Part shown: positions 50,595 through 59,831 of the stretch, in pieces
Layout: each line of letters starts with the position of its first letter
Position numbering within the stretch: position 1 is the stretch's first letter
From: Flaviramulus_B aquimarinus
Lineage (GTDB): Bacteria > Bacteroidota > Bacteroidia > Flavobacteriales > Flavobacteriaceae
Length of the DNA stretch: 64,000 bases
Assembly: GCF_039543205.1 (NCBI RefSeq)
Contig: NZ_BAABJH010000001.1
Location: 434,001 to 498,000, forward strand
Direction of reading: 5' to 3'
Program-made: the position numbers and the translations under genes
The notes under the pieces: model-generated
The model's database searches: none
What the model was told of the DNA's origin: nothing
What the model saw: only the letters and a program-made list of their open reading frames with translations

Positions 50595-52397
50595 ATGGAA
50601 AAAGACATTTTACGTGGCGGTCAATTCTTAGTTAAAGAAATAACTAGTGATGACATTTTCACTCCTGAAGATTTCAACGAAGACCAGCTTATGATGAAAG
50701 AAGCTGTAACCGAATTTGTTGACAGAGAAATTTGGGCCAAAAAGGCGCAATTTGAAAAGAAAGACTACGCCTTAACAGAATCTTGTATGCGACAAGCTGG
50801 AGAACTTGGTTTTTTAAGTGTTTCAGTTCCTGAAGAATATGGTGGCATGGGTATGGGCTTTGTTGATACTGTTTTGGTTTGCGATTTTATTTCTGGTGCT
50901 ACTGGCTCTTTTAGTACAGCATTTGGAGCGCATACAGGTATTGGCACTATGCCAATTACATTATATGGTAATGAGGAACAAAAACAAAAATACGTCCCTA
51001 AATTAGCCTCTGGAGAATGGTTCGGATCATATTGCTTAACAGAACCAAGTGCAGGAAGTGACGCCAATTCTGGAAAAACCAAAGCTGTGCTTTCCGAAGA
51101 TGGCAAAACATACAAAATTACAGGTCAGAAAATGTGGATTTCAAATGCTGGGTTTTGTAGTTTAATGATTGTTTTTGCACGTATTGAAGATGATAAAAAC
51201 ATTACAGGTTTTATTATTGAATACGATCCAGAAAAACCAAACGGAATTACTATGGGTGAAGAAGAGCACAAACTCGGTATTCGCGCATCCTCTACCCGAC
51301 AAGTTTTCTTTAACGAAACGGTTGTACCTGCTGAGAATATGTTATCAACACGAGGTAATGGTTTTAAAATTGCCATGAATGCATTAAACGTTGGTAGAAT
51401 AAAATTAGCAGCAGCTTGTTTAGACGCACAACGCCGTGTTATTTCAGAATCCGTAAACTATGCTAACGAACGTATTCAATTTAAAACACCAATTTCTAGC
51501 TTTGGAGCCATTCGTCAAAAAATAGCAGAAATGGCTACAAATTGTTGGGTTGGTGAAGCTGCAACCTATCGTGCGTCAAAAAATATTGAAGACCGCATTA
51601 CCATTCGTCAAAATAACGGTAAAGACACCCATCAAGAAGCCGAATTAAAAGGCGTTGAAGAATATGCCATTGAATGTTCAATACTTAAAGTAGCCGTATC
51701 GGAATTTATTCAAAAATGTTCTGACGAAGGCATCCAGATTTATGGAGGTATGGGATTTTCTGAAGAAACGCCTATAGAATCTGCTTGGAGAGATGCCAGA
51801 ATAGCCAGAATATACGAAGGCACCAATGAAATTAACAGAATGCTATGCATTGGTATGCTAATTAAAAAGGCTATGAAAGGGCATTTAGATTTATTGGAAC
51901 CTGCACAAGCTGTAGCTAAAGAACTGACAAGTATTCCGTCTTTTGATGTTCCAGACTTTTCAGAGTTATTTTCAGAAGAAAAAAGCATTGTTAAAAACCT
52001 TAAAAAATTATTTTTAATGGTTACAGGTGCCGCTTTTCAGAAATATGGAGAAAAAATTGAAGGACAACAACAACTTATGTTGGCATCTTCAGATATTTTA
52101 ATTCAAATCTATCTCGCCGAATCCGCCATTCTTCGTGCTGAAAAAATGGCGAAAAAAGAAGGTGAAGCTAATGTAAAAGAGCAAATAGCTATGGCAAAAC
52201 TAAACTTGTTCCATGCTATTGATGTTATTGAAACTGCTGGAAAACATTCAATAATTTCATTCTCGACTGGTGATGAACAACGTATGATGCTTATAGGATT
52301 AAAACGTTATATTAAATATGTAAACATGCCTAACATTATAGAACTAAGGCATATTATTGCCGATAAAGTAATCAAAGAAAATAAATATTGTTTTTAA
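50595..52397 (+). CDS. fadE: Acyl-CoA dehydrogenase FadE
   Basis: The protein has 600 residues. The acyl-CoA dehydrogenase core is followed by an extra C-terminal helical domain, giving the ~600-residue length of the Bacillus FadE and VLCAD-like branch. Motifs include YCLTEPSAGSDANSGKT (FAD and substrate contact) and the IQIYGGMGFSEETPIESAWRD and ARIYEGTNEINRM segments. It catalyses the first oxidation of acyl-CoA, passing electrons to ETF. The electron-transfer flavoprotein genes are not in the window. Confidence 0.94.
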   Translation: MEKDILRGGQFLVKEITSDDIFTPEDFNEDQLMMKEAVTEFVDREIWAKKAQFEKKDYALTESCMRQAGELGFLSVSVPEEYGGMGMGFVDTVLVCDFISGATGSFSTAFGAHTGIGTMPITLYGNEEQKQKYVPKLASGEWFGSYCLTEPSAGSDANSGKTKAVLSEDGKTYKITGQKMWISNAGFCSLMIVFARIEDDKNITGFIIEYDPEKPNGITMGEEEHKLGIRASSTRQVFFNETVVPAENMLSTRGNGFKIAMNALNVGRIKLAAACLDAQRRVISESVNYANERIQFKTPISSFGAIRQKIAEMATNCWVGEAATYRASKNIEDRITIRQNNGKDTHQEAELKGVEEYAIECSILKVAVSEFIQKCSDEGIQIYGGMGFSEETPIESAWRDARIARIYEGTNEINRMLCIGMLIKKAMKGHLDLLEPAQAVAKELTSIPSFDVPDFSELFSEEKSIVKNLKKLFLMVTGAAFQKYGEKIEGQQQLMLASSDILIQIYLAESAILRAEKMAKKEGEANVKEQIAMAKLNLFHAIDVIETAGKHSIISFSTGDEQRMMLIGLKRYIKYVNMPNIIELRHIIADKVIKENKYCF

Positions 52398-52438
52398 AAT
52401 AAAAACAGCATATATATAGAGTGACTAACTCAAATCTT

Positions 52439-52473
52439 AAAAGCGCTTCTGAATTAATTTTCGAAGCGCTTTT
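52439..52473 (+). terminator. Rho-independent terminator of the fad operon
   Basis: AAAAGCGCTTC and GAAGCGCTTTT form an 11-bp stem with a 13-nt loop, followed by TATATTT. It lies 42 bp after the fadE stop codon. Confidence 0.85.
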
Positions 52474-52550
52474 ATATTTCATTATCTTTAGAAGATGAAT
52501 CACTACACGATGGACACCTAATAAGATACAAACTATAAAAACTTAAGATT

Positions 52551-53033
52551 ATGAAAACATATATTATGGTTATATTAATCATGATTACTCCATTATTCAG
52601 TTTATCTTGTAAAGCACAAACCGAAAAAAAACTAGAGCACAAACTAAAAAATATAGCTTGGATTTCTGGTAACTGGAAAGGTGAGGCTTTTGGTGGACTG
52701 ACAGAAGAAAACTGGAGTGAACCATCTGGTGGATCCATGATGGCTACTTTTAAATTAATCAACAATGGAAAAGTTTCTTTTTATGAAATAGAAATCATTA
52801 GAGAGGTAGAAAATACGCTAATCCTCCAATTAAAACATTTTAATAATGATTTGAAAGGCTGGGAAACTAAAGAAGAAACTGTTGATTTCCCTTTAAAAGA
52901 AATCACTTCTACCAAAGCTATTTTTGAAGGTATAATATTTGAAAAAATAAGTGATAACGAAATGAATGTTTATGTAGATATTTATCAAAAAGATGGTTCT
53001 ACAGAAACCGTAAAATTCAATTATACCAAATAG
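52551..53033 (+). CDS. DUF6265-type secreted protein
   Basis: The protein has 160 residues with an N-terminal hydrophobic signal (about 1-20) ending near LSCKA, so probably a lipoprotein or secreted. The mature part starts ...IAWISGNWKGEAFGGLTEENW, followed by SGGSMMATFKLINNGKVSFYE, the pattern of the DUF6265 family of lipocalin-like barrels. Function is unknown. It stands between two independent units. Confidence 0.7.
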   Translation: MKTYIMVILIMITPLFSLSCKAQTEKKLEHKLKNIAWISGNWKGEAFGGLTEENWSEPSGGSMMATFKLINNGKVSFYEIEIIREVENTLILQLKHFNNDLKGWETKEETVDFPLKEITSTKAIFEGIIFEKISDNEMNVYVDIYQKDGSTETVKFNYTK

Positions 53034-53092
53034 AAAATATTAACAAACTCTTAAGAACCTTTTTATTTAATTTTAGTGAAAATTTTAAATTA

Positions 53093-54739
53093 ATGAAAAA
53101 CTATATCTGCCTACTCGTATTTTTTTTAATAATACCTTTTGGTTTATTAAATGCACAAGGTTTATTAACAAAAAAAACAAACTTCACAAGACAAGATACT
53201 TTAAGAGGAAGTATAACTCCAGAACGTGAATGGTGGGATTTAACCTACTATCACTTAGATATTAAAGTAGATCCTGACAATAAATTCATTTCAGGTAAGA
53301 ATACCATTCAATACAAAGTTTTAAAAAGCGATTCTGTGATGCAAATTGATTTGCAATCGCCAATGACTATATTAAAAATCATTCAAAATGGTAAAGCATT
53401 GCAGGTAAAACATGATGGCAATGTCCATTTTGTTTCATTTTACGAACAGCAGAATATAGGCGAAATAAAAAGCTTAGATGTCTATTATCAAGGGCACCCA
53501 AGGGTAGCTATAAAAGCACCTTGGGATGGCGGTATTTCTTGGAAAAAAGACAAAAATGGTAATCATTTTATAGCATCGGCTTGTCAGGGTTTGGGAGCAA
53601 GTGCATGGTGGCCTTGTAAAGACCATATGTATGATGAAGTAGACAGCATGAAAATTAGCGTTAATGTTCCTGATAAATTAATGAATGTTTCAAATGGTAG
53701 ATTACAGCTTGTTGAACAAATTGGAGATACCAAAACCTACCATTGGTATGTTCGTAACCCTATTAATAATTATGGTGTTAATATTAATATTGGTGATTAT
53801 GTGAATTTTTCAGAGGTTTATGACGGGCAAGGTGGCAACCTAGACATGAATTATTATGTACTTAGAGATAATTTAGAAAAAGCCAAAGAGCACTTTAAAC
53901 AAGCTCCAAAAATGATGAAAGCTTTTGAGCATTGGTTTGGGCAGTACCCTTTTTACTCAGATAGTTTTAAACTTGTTGAAGTGCCCTATTTAGGTATGGA
54001 ACATCAAAGTTCTGTGACTTATGGAAACCAATATAAAAATGGATATTTAGGAAACGACTTGTCTGGTACAGGTTGGGGTTTAAAATTTGATTTTATTATC
54101 GTTCATGAAGCTGGACATGAATGGTTTGCTAATAATATTACCAATAAAGATGTTGCTGATATGTGGATTCACGAAGGATTTACCTCGTATTCAGAAAACC
54201 TCTTTTTAGATTATTACTACGGTAAAGAAGCAGCTGCAGAATATGTTATTGGTACCCGTAGAAACATTGCAAACGATAGACCTTTAATAGGGAATTACAA
54301 TGTTAATAGCGAAGGTTCTGCAGACATGTATTACAAAGGAGCCAATATGCTCCATACCTTAAGACAACTTGTTGAAGACGATGAAAAATGGCGAAAAATT
54401 TTACGAAAAATGAATGTTACTTTTTACCATCAAACCGTAACCACACAGCAAATTGAAGATTTTTTATCTAAAGAAACTGGTATAGATTTAACTGAATTTT
54501 TTAATCAGTATTTAAGAACCACTATGGTTCCTACACTAGAATATTCAATAAAAAAGAAAACTTTAAAATACCGTTGGACTAATATTGTTGAAGGTTTTGA
54601 TATGCCTATTCAAGTAAAAATCGCGGATGATGAACATTGGATTTATCCAAAAGTTGAATGGCAGACTTTAGAAACCCCTTCCAGTAAAATACCAGTAGTT
54701 TTTGACAAAGATTTTTATGCGGAATTTAAACAACTATAA
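53093..54739 (+). CDS. M1-family zinc metallopeptidase (secreted)
   Basis: The protein has 548 residues. A signal peptide (about 1-22) exports it. Zinc ligands are His338 and His342 in HEAGHEW and Glu361 in MWIHEGF, the exact HExxH-x18-E of the gluzincin M1 family; Glu339 is the catalytic base. The exopeptidase motif, GxMEN in typical aminopeptidases, reads LGMEHQSS here, so amino-terminus recognition may be altered. It is shorter than classical aminopeptidase N because the C-terminal helical domain is largely absent. The next gene follows by 5 bp. Confidence 0.9.
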   Translation: MKNYICLLVFFLIIPFGLLNAQGLLTKKTNFTRQDTLRGSITPEREWWDLTYYHLDIKVDPDNKFISGKNTIQYKVLKSDSVMQIDLQSPMTILKIIQNGKALQVKHDGNVHFVSFYEQQNIGEIKSLDVYYQGHPRVAIKAPWDGGISWKKDKNGNHFIASACQGLGASAWWPCKDHMYDEVDSMKISVNVPDKLMNVSNGRLQLVEQIGDTKTYHWYVRNPINNYGVNINIGDYVNFSEVYDGQGGNLDMNYYVLRDNLEKAKEHFKQAPKMMKAFEHWFGQYPFYSDSFKLVEVPYLGMEHQSSVTYGNQYKNGYLGNDLSGTGWGLKFDFIIVHEAGHEWFANNITNKDVADMWIHEGFTSYSENLFLDYYYGKEAAAEYVIGTRRNIANDRPLIGNYNVNSEGSADMYYKGANMLHTLRQLVEDDEKWRKILRKMNVTFYHQTVTTQQIEDFLSKETGIDLTEFFNQYLRTTMVPTLEYSIKKKTLKYRWTNIVEGFDMPIQVKIADDEHWIYPKVEWQTLETPSSKIPVVFDKDFYAEFKQL

Positions 54740-54744
54740 TTGTT

Positions 54745-55317
54745 TTGAACCTTCCTGAACTCCATTTTGAACGCCACACCGATTGGTATGATTGGCTACT
54801 TAACAACCATAGCAAAGAAAAAGCAGTATATCTTATTTTTTACAAACTAGAAATGAAAGTCCCCACAATGCGATGGGAAGAGGCTGTTAAAGTGGCTATT
54901 TGTTTTGGTTGGATTGATTCTACTGTAAAAAGTTTAGGAAATGGAAAAAGGCGACAGTACTTCTGCCCTAGAAATCCAAAAAGTACTTGGAGCGCTCTCA
55001 ATAAAAAATATGTAAAAGAATTAACCAAAGCAGGATTAATTCATCCTTCTGGGCATAAAATGATTGAGCTTGCAAAAAAAACAGGGACATGGACAGCCAT
55101 GGACGATGTTGAAAATGGCATTATTCCTAAAGAACTTCAAGTTGCATTCGATAAAAACAAATTGGCATTTGAAAACTATCAAAATTTCGCAAGAGGTTAT
55201 AGAAAAAGCTACCTGTCTTGGTTACACAGCGCCAAACGCGAAGACACAAGAAAAAAACGTATAAATCAGATTATTGAGTTATGTGCTAATAATATTAAAA
55301 GTAGAGATACTTGGTAA
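54745..55317 (+). CDS. YdeI/OmpD-associated-family protein
   Basis: The protein has 190 residues from a TTG start five bases after the peptidase gene; no ATG is available nearby. The segments WLLNNHSKEKAVYLIFYK, RWEEAVKVAICFGWIDS, and RGYRKSYLSWLHSAKREDTRKKRI place it in the YdeI family. Members have been linked to bacteriocin or peptide tolerance, but the molecular activity is unknown. It has no signal peptide. Confidence 0.75.
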   Translation: MNLPELHFERHTDWYDWLLNNHSKEKAVYLIFYKLEMKVPTMRWEEAVKVAICFGWIDSTVKSLGNGKRRQYFCPRNPKSTWSALNKKYVKELTKAGLIHPSGHKMIELAKKTGTWTAMDDVENGIIPKELQVAFDKNKLAFENYQNFARGYRKSYLSWLHSAKREDTRKKRINQIIELCANNIKSRDTW

Positions 55318-55322
55318 GCTGC

Positions 55323-56207
55323 TTAAGGGTTTATAAAAGTATTAATCTCAGATAACGAAAGTTTGGGGTTTGCACCTTCACTTTGTGCTACCAAAGCACC
55401 AACACCACAAGCAAAATTGATAGCTTTTTGTGGCTCTACATTACTTAACAATTGACTTATTAAAGCTCCTAAAAAAGAATCGCCTGCACCTACTGTATCT
55501 TTTACTTTTATTTGATAACCGTTATTATAATATAGCGCATTATTATAAAGCAATACTGCTCCATGCTCACCTCTTGTCACACAAATATGATCTGTATTGG
55601 TTTGTTCTGAAATGTATTCTAAGTTGTCTTCTAAGCTATCATATTTTGAATTTAAGAAACTGGCTACCTCATATAATTCGTCATCATTAAACTTTATAAA
55701 GTCCGCCTTTTCCATCAGATGTGTTAAAATAGATTTAGTATAGTAAGGTGCTCGTAAATTAAGGTCGAATATATTATAGCTTGCATTATCTATAAGGCTG
55801 TAAAGCGTACTTTTTGAAACCTCATCTCTAGTTATCAAACTTCCAAAAACAAAAGCGTTAGACTTACTAACTATATCTTTGCTCATTTCATTAAGTTCTA
55901 TTTTGTCCCATGCTCTGGGATACATAATATCGTAAGTTGCAGATCCTTTATTGTTAAGCGTTACCTTAACATCGCCTGTTTTATAATCGATAAGCCTTTG
56001 GATATAGGTTACGGTATCCAAACCTGTTTCATGTATATGCTGAATTAGTGCTTTACCATTTTCATCATTACCAATAGCACTAATCATTTTAACATTGTGT
56101 CCAAAAGAATTTAGTCGCAATGCGACATTAAGTGGTGCACCACCAATTTTTTTATGCGTTGGAAACATATCCCAAAGTACCTCTCCAAAACAAACTATGT
56201 TTGACAT
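55323..56207 (-). CDS. PfkB-family sugar kinase, probable fructokinase
   Basis: The protein has 294 residues with a ribokinase fold. The catalytic motif DTVGAGDSFLGAL near 240 and the early GGAPLNVALRLNSFG segment are diagnostic of PfkB kinases. The short form without an inserted lid fits bacterial fructokinases. It is the last gene of the sucrose-type operon, 18 bp after the GT4. Phosphorylating fructose released from sucrose by the invertase-like domain is the natural inference. Other sugars are possible. Confidence 0.82.
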   Translation of the reverse strand: MSNIVCFGEVLWDMFPTHKKIGGAPLNVALRLNSFGHNVKMISAIGNDENGKALIQHIHETGLDTVTYIQRLIDYKTGDVKVTLNNKGSATYDIMYPRAWDKIELNEMSKDIVSKSNAFVFGSLITRDEVSKSTLYSLIDNASYNIFDLNLRAPYYTKSILTHLMEKADFIKFNDDELYEVASFLNSKYDSLEDNLEYISEQTNTDHICVTRGEHGAVLLYNNALYYNNGYQIKVKDTVGAGDSFLGALISQLLSNVEPQKAINFACGVGALVAQSEGANPKLSLSEINTFINP

Positions 56208-56225
56208 TTGCCTTGTATTAAACTA

Positions 56226-57497
56226 TTAATAAATATTGGATTCCATAGTCCGCTGATTTATAGAGTTTCTAAACTCCTGAAGCATACGTTTAGCAATACC
56301 TGTCCATCCAAAGTTTCTTCTTGCAAAGCGAGCGCCTTCAACAGATAATTCATTTCTTAAATTTGGATATAACAGAGGCATAGACATCATTGCTCCAAAC
56401 TCTATTGGACGATGTGGGTCTGCAAATAAAGCCTGATTACCAAAATCAATCAAATCATTTAAACCGCCATGTACCGTAATTACACTTGGAGTTCCGCATG
56501 CCATAGCCTCAATGGCTACCATTCCAAACGGTTCATATCTCGAGGGCATAGCAAAAATGTTTGCTGAACGATATACGTTTGCTAAATCTTCATCTGCTAT
56601 ATAATTCTTCCACTTAATCTTATCGTTAACACCAAGATCATTGGCTAGTGCTTTTAATTTTTTTATCCCTTGTTTATCTTGTGCAGAATCTCCTCCAACT
56701 GCCGCAACTAAACGTGCTTCTGGGCACAATTCAAAAACTGTGGGCAAAGCTTTTATAAGTAAGTCATAGCCTTTATTATGTGCCATTCTTCCTAAAGCTA
56801 AAATATCGGTTGGATGAATATCATATTTTGCCCGTATTTTATCGTTTTCTTTTGTTGGCACGGGATAAAAACGATTTTCATCAATTCCTGGGGGAATCAT
56901 TGAGCAATTTCTAGGTAATACATCATATTGTTGCGTTAATAAATCTACTTGAGGTAAAGTTGTTGCTATAACATGATTACACATTTGAAATACAAAGTAC
57001 TCCTTTCTTATACGTTCTTTAAAACGATAGGTTTCCATTTCTTTTTCGTTCATATCGCTACCCATGGTATGTTGTTTCCACCAGCCTAATGAATGTGGTG
57101 TGTGTACATGTGATATACCTAACTCTTCAGCAATTTTTTGACCTGCCCAACCAGCATCCCAATAATGGGAATAAATAACATCGTACTTTTTACGTTCTTT
57201 TTTTATTGCAGCCAAAGTATTGGTAACAAACTTCTTTAAATGATCATGCATATCTTCCTTTCGGATAAATTCTTTTCCTCCAAAAGGGATTCGCCATACA
57301 TTAAAATTTTCATTAACATGGTCGTATTCAGGTTGGTTCTCAAACTGTCGTGTTAATAAATCTACATTTTTACCTAGCCTACTGAAACGATCTGCAAGCT
57401 CAAGTACATACACTACCTGTCCTCCTGTATCTGGTTTTCCTAGTTCTGGATTTGCAGCTACATATCCGTGTAAAGAGATCATTAAAATCGATTTCAT
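56226..57497 (-). CDS. Sucrose-phosphate-synthase-type GT4 glycosyltransferase
   Basis: The protein has 423 residues, GT-B fold. The N-terminal SLHGYVAANPELGKPDTGGQ followed by VVYVLELA is the signature of sucrose-phosphate synthase and related mannosylfructose-phosphate synthase. The C-terminal donor site holds LALGRMAHNKGYDLLIKAL and SRYEPFGMVAIEAMACGTP with the E-x7-E catalytic pattern. It should make a disaccharide phosphate from a nucleotide sugar and fructose 6-phosphate, with the phosphatase domain encoded just upstream. Whether the sugar is glucose or mannose is unresolved. Confidence 0.85.
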   Translation of the reverse strand: MKSILMISLHGYVAANPELGKPDTGGQVVYVLELADRFSRLGKNVDLLTRQFENQPEYDHVNENFNVWRIPFGGKEFIRKEDMHDHLKKFVTNTLAAIKKERKKYDVIYSHYWDAGWAGQKIAEELGISHVHTPHSLGWWKQHTMGSDMNEKEMETYRFKERIRKEYFVFQMCNHVIATTLPQVDLLTQQYDVLPRNCSMIPPGIDENRFYPVPTKENDKIRAKYDIHPTDILALGRMAHNKGYDLLIKALPTVFELCPEARLVAAVGGDSAQDKQGIKKLKALANDLGVNDKIKWKNYIADEDLANVYRSANIFAMPSRYEPFGMVAIEAMACGTPSVITVHGGLNDLIDFGNQALFADPHRPIEFGAMMSMPLLYPNLRNELSVEGARFARRNFGWTGIAKRMLQEFRNSINQRTMESNIY

Positions 57498-57512
57498 AGT
57501 ATTATTTTTTAG

Positions 57513-59588
57513 TTATTTATTAATTATTTTTAAATCATGGCAAGCAGAAATGTATTGTGCTGCAGACCATGCTTGATAGGCTTTACCCATGGGTTTTCCA
57601 GTTGTTCCGTGTGCCCATTCGTTAAACTCCCACTCTTCATTTATGCCTTCTTTATTTATAAGTGCTAACTTGTGTAATTCGGCTATTGCAATATCTTTTA
57701 AACCTAATTTATTAATAAACTTAACCCAAAAACCACCAACAAATGGCCATATTCCACCATTATGGTAGTGATTTGGTAAATTCAATAAATTAACGGTGTA
57801 ATAAGGTCTCCAATCAGGATCTCCTGGGCTTACCACGGGATATACATTAGCAACAGGAAAAGGGTCATTAACGCCTACACCTAACATAAATTTAAAGGTT
57901 TGGTGGGCTTTTTCGGAGTCAATGGTTCCATGTAAAAAGGCTAGAATATTACCAAGTGTATCGCATCTCCAACTAAAATCAAATGGTGTTGTTTGTGCTA
58001 TTAAATATGATGTATCTCCAAGCGTAAATTGCTTTTCTGCAAATGATACTGTTTGAAATAGCTGCTGTTGTGTTGAAGGCCAAAAATTTTGTAATATTTC
58101 TTTTTTTATGACTTGTGACCAACGAATATATTCACCTGCTTGTTCATGATCACCCAACATCTCCAAGAGTCTTCCAAAACATACATTAGAACGATACCAA
58201 AGAATTTCATCATAAAGTATATTATAACTTCTGCCAAATAAATCGGTCCAATCCCCTGCTTCGGGTATTTCCAATAGTGCATCATTATTACTATCGTGAG
58301 CACCTAACCATCTCATGGTTTCTTTAATATCCGAAATATAATCTCTTAGGAATTTTATATCCTTGGTCACATTTACATATTCATAAAAAGCAATAACGAC
58401 CCATATCCCACTATCTATGGAACAAATACCTCCAACACCTGAATAATCTGGAATATTGTCTTTTATTCTAACATTTGATGGTATTTGCCCATTTCTGGAG
58501 ATGTGTTCAAATAAAGTGATAAGTGTTTGTCGGACACATTTATGAATCTCTTTATCTTTATGAATAAGCGGTAAGGCACCAATAACAGTAATAGCACCAT
58601 CTCTTGCCCAAACACTATAATAATTTTCATCTGTTCCATGAGCTACATTATCCTTTATAGAACATGCCGAAAAACCAAGTGGTGTGATATTCTTTTTTAG
58701 AGCTTCAATGGCCTTTTCATAGCCTTCACGAATCAGTGCAATTTTCTCGTCTTCATCTTCTGTGGCAATATGACTTAGTTCTTGTTTTATAAAAAAATCA
58801 TCGGTATGGTCAACATTAGTATCTACTTTAGCTTCCTGTGGTAATACTTTGTAATAGACTAATCCTTCAATAATCCCATCACCTTTTTCATTTTCGGTAT
58901 GATAAACTTGCCTATGCTTTGTGTATTGGTAAAGTTCTTCATGGGCATTGGCTACTACAATACCTTTTACATCCTTAATATCAAACATAGCCGAGTCATT
59001 ACCACTATCGCCGGCAACCATAACCTGGTTAGTCTTTATGTTTAGTTTCTCTAACAACCATTGTAATGCATTAGCTTTATTAGCAAATTTTGGAAGAATA
59101 TCTAAAAACTTACCTCCTGAATACACAACGTTAATATGCATATTCGCATCAGCAAAATCTTGTTCTACGCTAGTTATTAGTTCGGGAGTTGCGTTGTGAA
59201 AAAAATAACTTCTTTTATAGGCATGTTGAAATTTAGTAGGTTGATCACTTATTGGATGATCAATGTTTTGAATTACATTTTCAACAGATTTTAAGTCCCA
59301 TCCATCATCAAGAACATGATTAAACTCTTTTACTAGACTTTTATCGTTATAATTATAAATATGTGTTCCGACACCAGAAATTATATAATCGGGTTGGGGA
59401 AGAACACCTTTATCTATTAAATAAAGAACATCATCAATTAATCGCCCTGTATTATAAGTTAAAAGAACATCTTTTGGTTTGTACTTTTTCCATATTTTCC
59501 CAAAGTTACTTTTATACGTATGAAAATCTATTAAAGTATTATCTATATCAAATGAAAGCAGACTTATCTGGGCTTCGATTTTATCCAT
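57513..59588 (-). CDS. Sucrose-phosphatase-like HAD domain fused to a neutral-invertase/debranching-like (alpha/alpha)6 glycosidase
   Basis: The protein has 691 residues. Residues 1-250 are an S6PP-type HAD phosphatase: LSFDIDNTLID (nucleophile Asp), LTYNTGRLID, VAGDSGNDSAMF. After an acidic linker (about 265-300), residues 300-690 form a helical-barrel glycoside hydrolase with YYSVWARDGAITVIGALP, LLEIPEAGDWTDLFGR, LPNHYHNGGIWPFVGGFW and NEWAHGTTGKPMGKAYQAW. These fit GH100 neutral invertase or amylo-1,6-glucosidase relatives. It is the first gene of the three-gene operon. The fusion would make and cleave the same sugar, which is unusual. The family of the second half is tentative. Confidence 0.75.
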   Translation of the reverse strand: MDKIEAQISLLSFDIDNTLIDFHTYKSNFGKIWKKYKPKDVLLTYNTGRLIDDVLYLIDKGVLPQPDYIISGVGTHIYNYNDKSLVKEFNHVLDDGWDLKSVENVIQNIDHPISDQPTKFQHAYKRSYFFHNATPELITSVEQDFADANMHINVVYSGGKFLDILPKFANKANALQWLLEKLNIKTNQVMVAGDSGNDSAMFDIKDVKGIVVANAHEELYQYTKHRQVYHTENEKGDGIIEGLVYYKVLPQEAKVDTNVDHTDDFFIKQELSHIATEDEDEKIALIREGYEKAIEALKKNITPLGFSACSIKDNVAHGTDENYYSVWARDGAITVIGALPLIHKDKEIHKCVRQTLITLFEHISRNGQIPSNVRIKDNIPDYSGVGGICSIDSGIWVVIAFYEYVNVTKDIKFLRDYISDIKETMRWLGAHDSNNDALLEIPEAGDWTDLFGRSYNILYDEILWYRSNVCFGRLLEMLGDHEQAGEYIRWSQVIKKEILQNFWPSTQQQLFQTVSFAEKQFTLGDTSYLIAQTTPFDFSWRCDTLGNILAFLHGTIDSEKAHQTFKFMLGVGVNDPFPVANVYPVVSPGDPDWRPYYTVNLLNLPNHYHNGGIWPFVGGFWVKFINKLGLKDIAIAELHKLALINKEGINEEWEFNEWAHGTTGKPMGKAYQAWSAAQYISACHDLKIINK

Positions 59589-59779
59589 AAAAAATATGTT
59601 GTTTTTGTTTAATTCTAATTTTAATTTTGAAGAAATTAGAAGTTAAACAGCTAAAAACCTATTAAATAAGAACTATTCTTAAAACTATTCAATATGTAAT
59701 AAATAGAACGCCACAGATTATCAATTCGAAAAAATGACCATTACATTTTTGAATAATTAATAACTGCAAAAAATAAAAA

Positions 59780-59805
59780 AACCGAAAAAAACATTTTTTC
59801 GGTTA
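59780..59805 (-). terminator. Rho-independent terminator of the MoxR/VWA unit
   Basis: AACCGAAAAAA and TTTTTTCGGTT form a strong stem. The minus-strand transcript continues into a T-rich run. It lies about 27 bp past the MoxR gene stop. Confidence 0.85.
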
Positions 59806-59831
59806 AAAATTTCAAGTTAAAATTTCGAATT

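Noticed and set aside
50765..51115. 116-codon frame antisense to fadE
   Set aside because: No recognisable product and fully inside a conserved gene.
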